NCBI GenBank assembly: GCA_003168375.1
Contig: PMSI01000001.1
Span: 62,001-126,000 of the forward strand
Direction of reading: 5' to 3'
Source: Vulcanimicrobiota bacterium
GTDB lineage: Bacteria; Vulcanimicrobiota; Vulcanimicrobiia; Vulcanimicrobiales; Vulcanimicrobiaceae
DNA: 64,000 nucleotides
The notes below the pieces were generated by a model. It did no database searches. It was not told where the DNA came from and was given only the letters and a program-made list of their open reading frames with translations. Shown one piece after another: positions 62,766-64,000 of the stretch. Made by a program: the position numbers and the translations under genes. Numbering within the stretch: position 1 is the first letter of the stretch; the number at the start of each line of letters is the position of its first letter.

Positions 62766-63536
62766 GTGGATCCCCGTATTGCCCTGGCGGGGTTCATCGT
62801 CGGGACGATCACCGGAATCTCCGGGATCGGCGGCAGCTCGCTGCTCGCGCCGGTGCTGATCCTGCTCTTGAGCGTGAAACCGACGATGGCGGTCGGCACC
62901 GACCTGATGTACAGCGTCCCGACGAAGATCCTCGCCGCGTTCGTCCACGCGCGCCAGCAGACGGTCGACCGCCGTCTGACGACGGCGCTGGCGCTCGGCG
63001 GAATCCCCGGCGCGCTCGCCGGGCTCGGCGTGTTCGCGCTGCTGCGCGCGCACGTCGCGACCGCGTTGCTGCAGCAGATCGTCCGCCACGCGATCGGCGC
63101 CGCGATCCTGTGCGCGTGCGTCGCGATGGTCGCGATGTACGTGCTGCGCGCACGCATCGCAACGCGGCGCGCCGTCTCGGTACGCGGCGCGCGCTCGCGT
63201 ACGGTCGCGATCGGGTTCGTGGTCGGCGGGCTGGTCGCCGTCACATCGATCGGCTCGGGGTCGGTGACGCTGCCGCTGCTCTTGCTGGCGCTGCCCGCCG
63301 TCGCGGTGCGCCGCCTGATCGGCTCGGAGATCGCGTTCGCCGCGATCGTCGTCCCGGTCGCGGCGCTCGGCCACACGAGCTTCGGCGACGTCGACTGGCG
63401 GATCACGGGGAGCCTGCTCGCCGGGTCGCTCCCCGGCGTCTACCTCGGCAGCCGGCTCTGCATGAAGATCGACGAACGCCCGCTGCGCGCCGTCATCATG
63501 GTGATCCTCGCCTACGCGGCGTACCGGCTGCTCTGA
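62766..63536 (+). CDS. TauE/SafE (TSUP) family membrane transporter
   Basis: This 256-residue protein has about eight membrane segments and the family's paired motifs: GTITGISGIGGSSLLAPVLIL near the start and GGLVAVTSIGSGSVTLPLLLL in the second half, with PGVYLGSRL before the end. TSUP proteins export sulfite, sulfoacetate or other organic anions. GTG at 62766 is four bases after the lpdA stop, so it is probably in the same transcript. Which anion it moves cannot be told. Confidence 0.9.
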   Translation: MDPRIALAGFIVGTITGISGIGGSSLLAPVLILLLSVKPTMAVGTDLMYSVPTKILAAFVHARQQTVDRRLTTALALGGIPGALAGLGVFALLRAHVATALLQQIVRHAIGAAILCACVAMVAMYVLRARIATRRAVSVRGARSRTVAIGFVVGGLVAVTSIGSGSVTLPLLLLALPAVAVRRLIGSEIAFAAIVVPVAALGHTSFGDVDWRITGSLLAGSLPGVYLGSRLCMKIDERPLRAVIMVILAYAAYRLL

Positions 63537-63579
63537 CGGCCGGGAACCTGCGCTCCTCGTGCCGGGTCATGGACTCGGG

Positions 63580-64000
63580 ATGGCAAACCGGGCGCGGCTG
63601 ATCGACCTCGGGCGCCGGCGCTACGGGCCGGTGCTGGAACTGCAGCGCGCCCTCCACGCCGCCGTGGCGGAGGGACACTCGCCCGACACGTGGCTGGTGG
63701 TGGAGCACGAGCCGGTGATCACGCTGGGGCGCAACGCCAACGAAGCGCACGTGCTGCTGCCGCGCGCGCTGCTCGCGGCACGCGGCGTCGACGTCGTCGA
63801 GGTCGAACGTGGCGGCGACGTGACCTATCACGGCCCCGGTCAGGTCGTCGTCTATCCGATCCGCCGGCTGGAGCGCTTCCGTGAGGTCGTGCCGCTGGTC
63901 GCCTCACTGGAGACCGCGGTCACCGGCGCGCTCTACCGCTTCGGGATCGAGGCGCAGCCGCGCAGCGAGCACCGCGGCGTGTACGTCGGCGACGACGCGA
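63580..64000 (+). CDS. lipB: Lipoyl(octanoyl) transferase LipB, truncated by window edge
   Basis: The visible 140 residues show LipB, which moves octanoyl groups from acyl carrier protein to lipoyl domains. Signatures are VVEHEPVITLGRNANEAHVL and VERGGDVTYHGPGQVVVYP. The cysteine/lysine active-site part lies beyond the window end. ATG at 63580 gives MANRARLIDLGR, a natural start. It is close to lpdA, in line with a lipoate-enzyme locus; lipA may follow outside the window. Confidence 0.93.
   Translation, partial: MANRARLIDLGRRRYGPVLELQRALHAAVAEGHSPDTWLVVEHEPVITLGRNANEAHVLLPRALLAARGVDVVEVERGGDVTYHGPGQVVVYPIRRLERFREVVPLVASLETAVTGALYRFGIEAQPRSEHRGVYVGDDA

Overview
The window is GC-rich bacterial DNA, about two thirds G+C by eye, with nearly full coding density, many GTG and some TTG starts, and operons tied together by GTGA or TGATG stop/start overlaps. 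A TolC-type outer-membrane channel and its periplasmic adaptor show a diderm cell. RNase J, a homodimeric pyruvate dehydrogenase E1 and a fused TreS/maltokinase would suit a deep-branching high-GC phylum such as Eremiobacterota (WPS-2). That placement is inference: no rRNA or tRNA gene is visible in the window.

Layout. 1-4.3 kb: a truncated larE, a Uma2 nuclease, a Fic/antitoxin pair and RNase J. 4.3-11.2 kb: an export operon (Yip1-like protein, TolC, HlyD-type adaptor, two FtsX-type permeases, LolD/MacB-type ATPase), followed by an HtrA protease. 13.5-17 kb: dnaK-grpE-dnaJ, where DnaJ has half the usual zinc centre. 18-24 kb: an anchored GH25 muramidase and two ABC systems. 24-28.5 kb: a LuxR-type regulator and two tandem GGDEF/EAL proteins, the second largely degenerate. 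28.6-33.5 kb: a CoA-transferase pair, an acyl-CoA dehydrogenase, a frameshifted small secreted protein and a membrane GAF protein. 33.5-36.2 kb: an ABC-2 exporter.

36.2-36.8 kb holds the most unusual element: a tandem duplication in which each copy has a structured leader, a strong ribosome binding site, an 18-19 residue lysine-rich peptide ORF and an identical intrinsic terminator. 37-41.2 kb carries repair and defence genes: endonuclease III overlapped by an orphan ThsA-like SIR2-SLOG NADase, a small molybdoenzyme, and a ParDE pair with a palindromic operator. 41.3-48 kb: mutY, a MocR-type regulator divergent from aceE, and the E2 gene. E3 (lpd) and lipB lie at 61.3-64 kb, so most of the pyruvate dehydrogenase and lipoylation machinery is in this window but in two places.

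48-61 kb: an S46 peptidase, an MFS transporter, and a trehalose operon (TreS fused to a maltokinase-like domain without catalytic residues, TreZ, TreY) giving two routes to trehalose, from maltose and from alpha-glucan. Two tandem SHOCT-domain membrane proteins follow. A short dispersed repeat lies inside four genes, always in the frame that adds LRQAQ.
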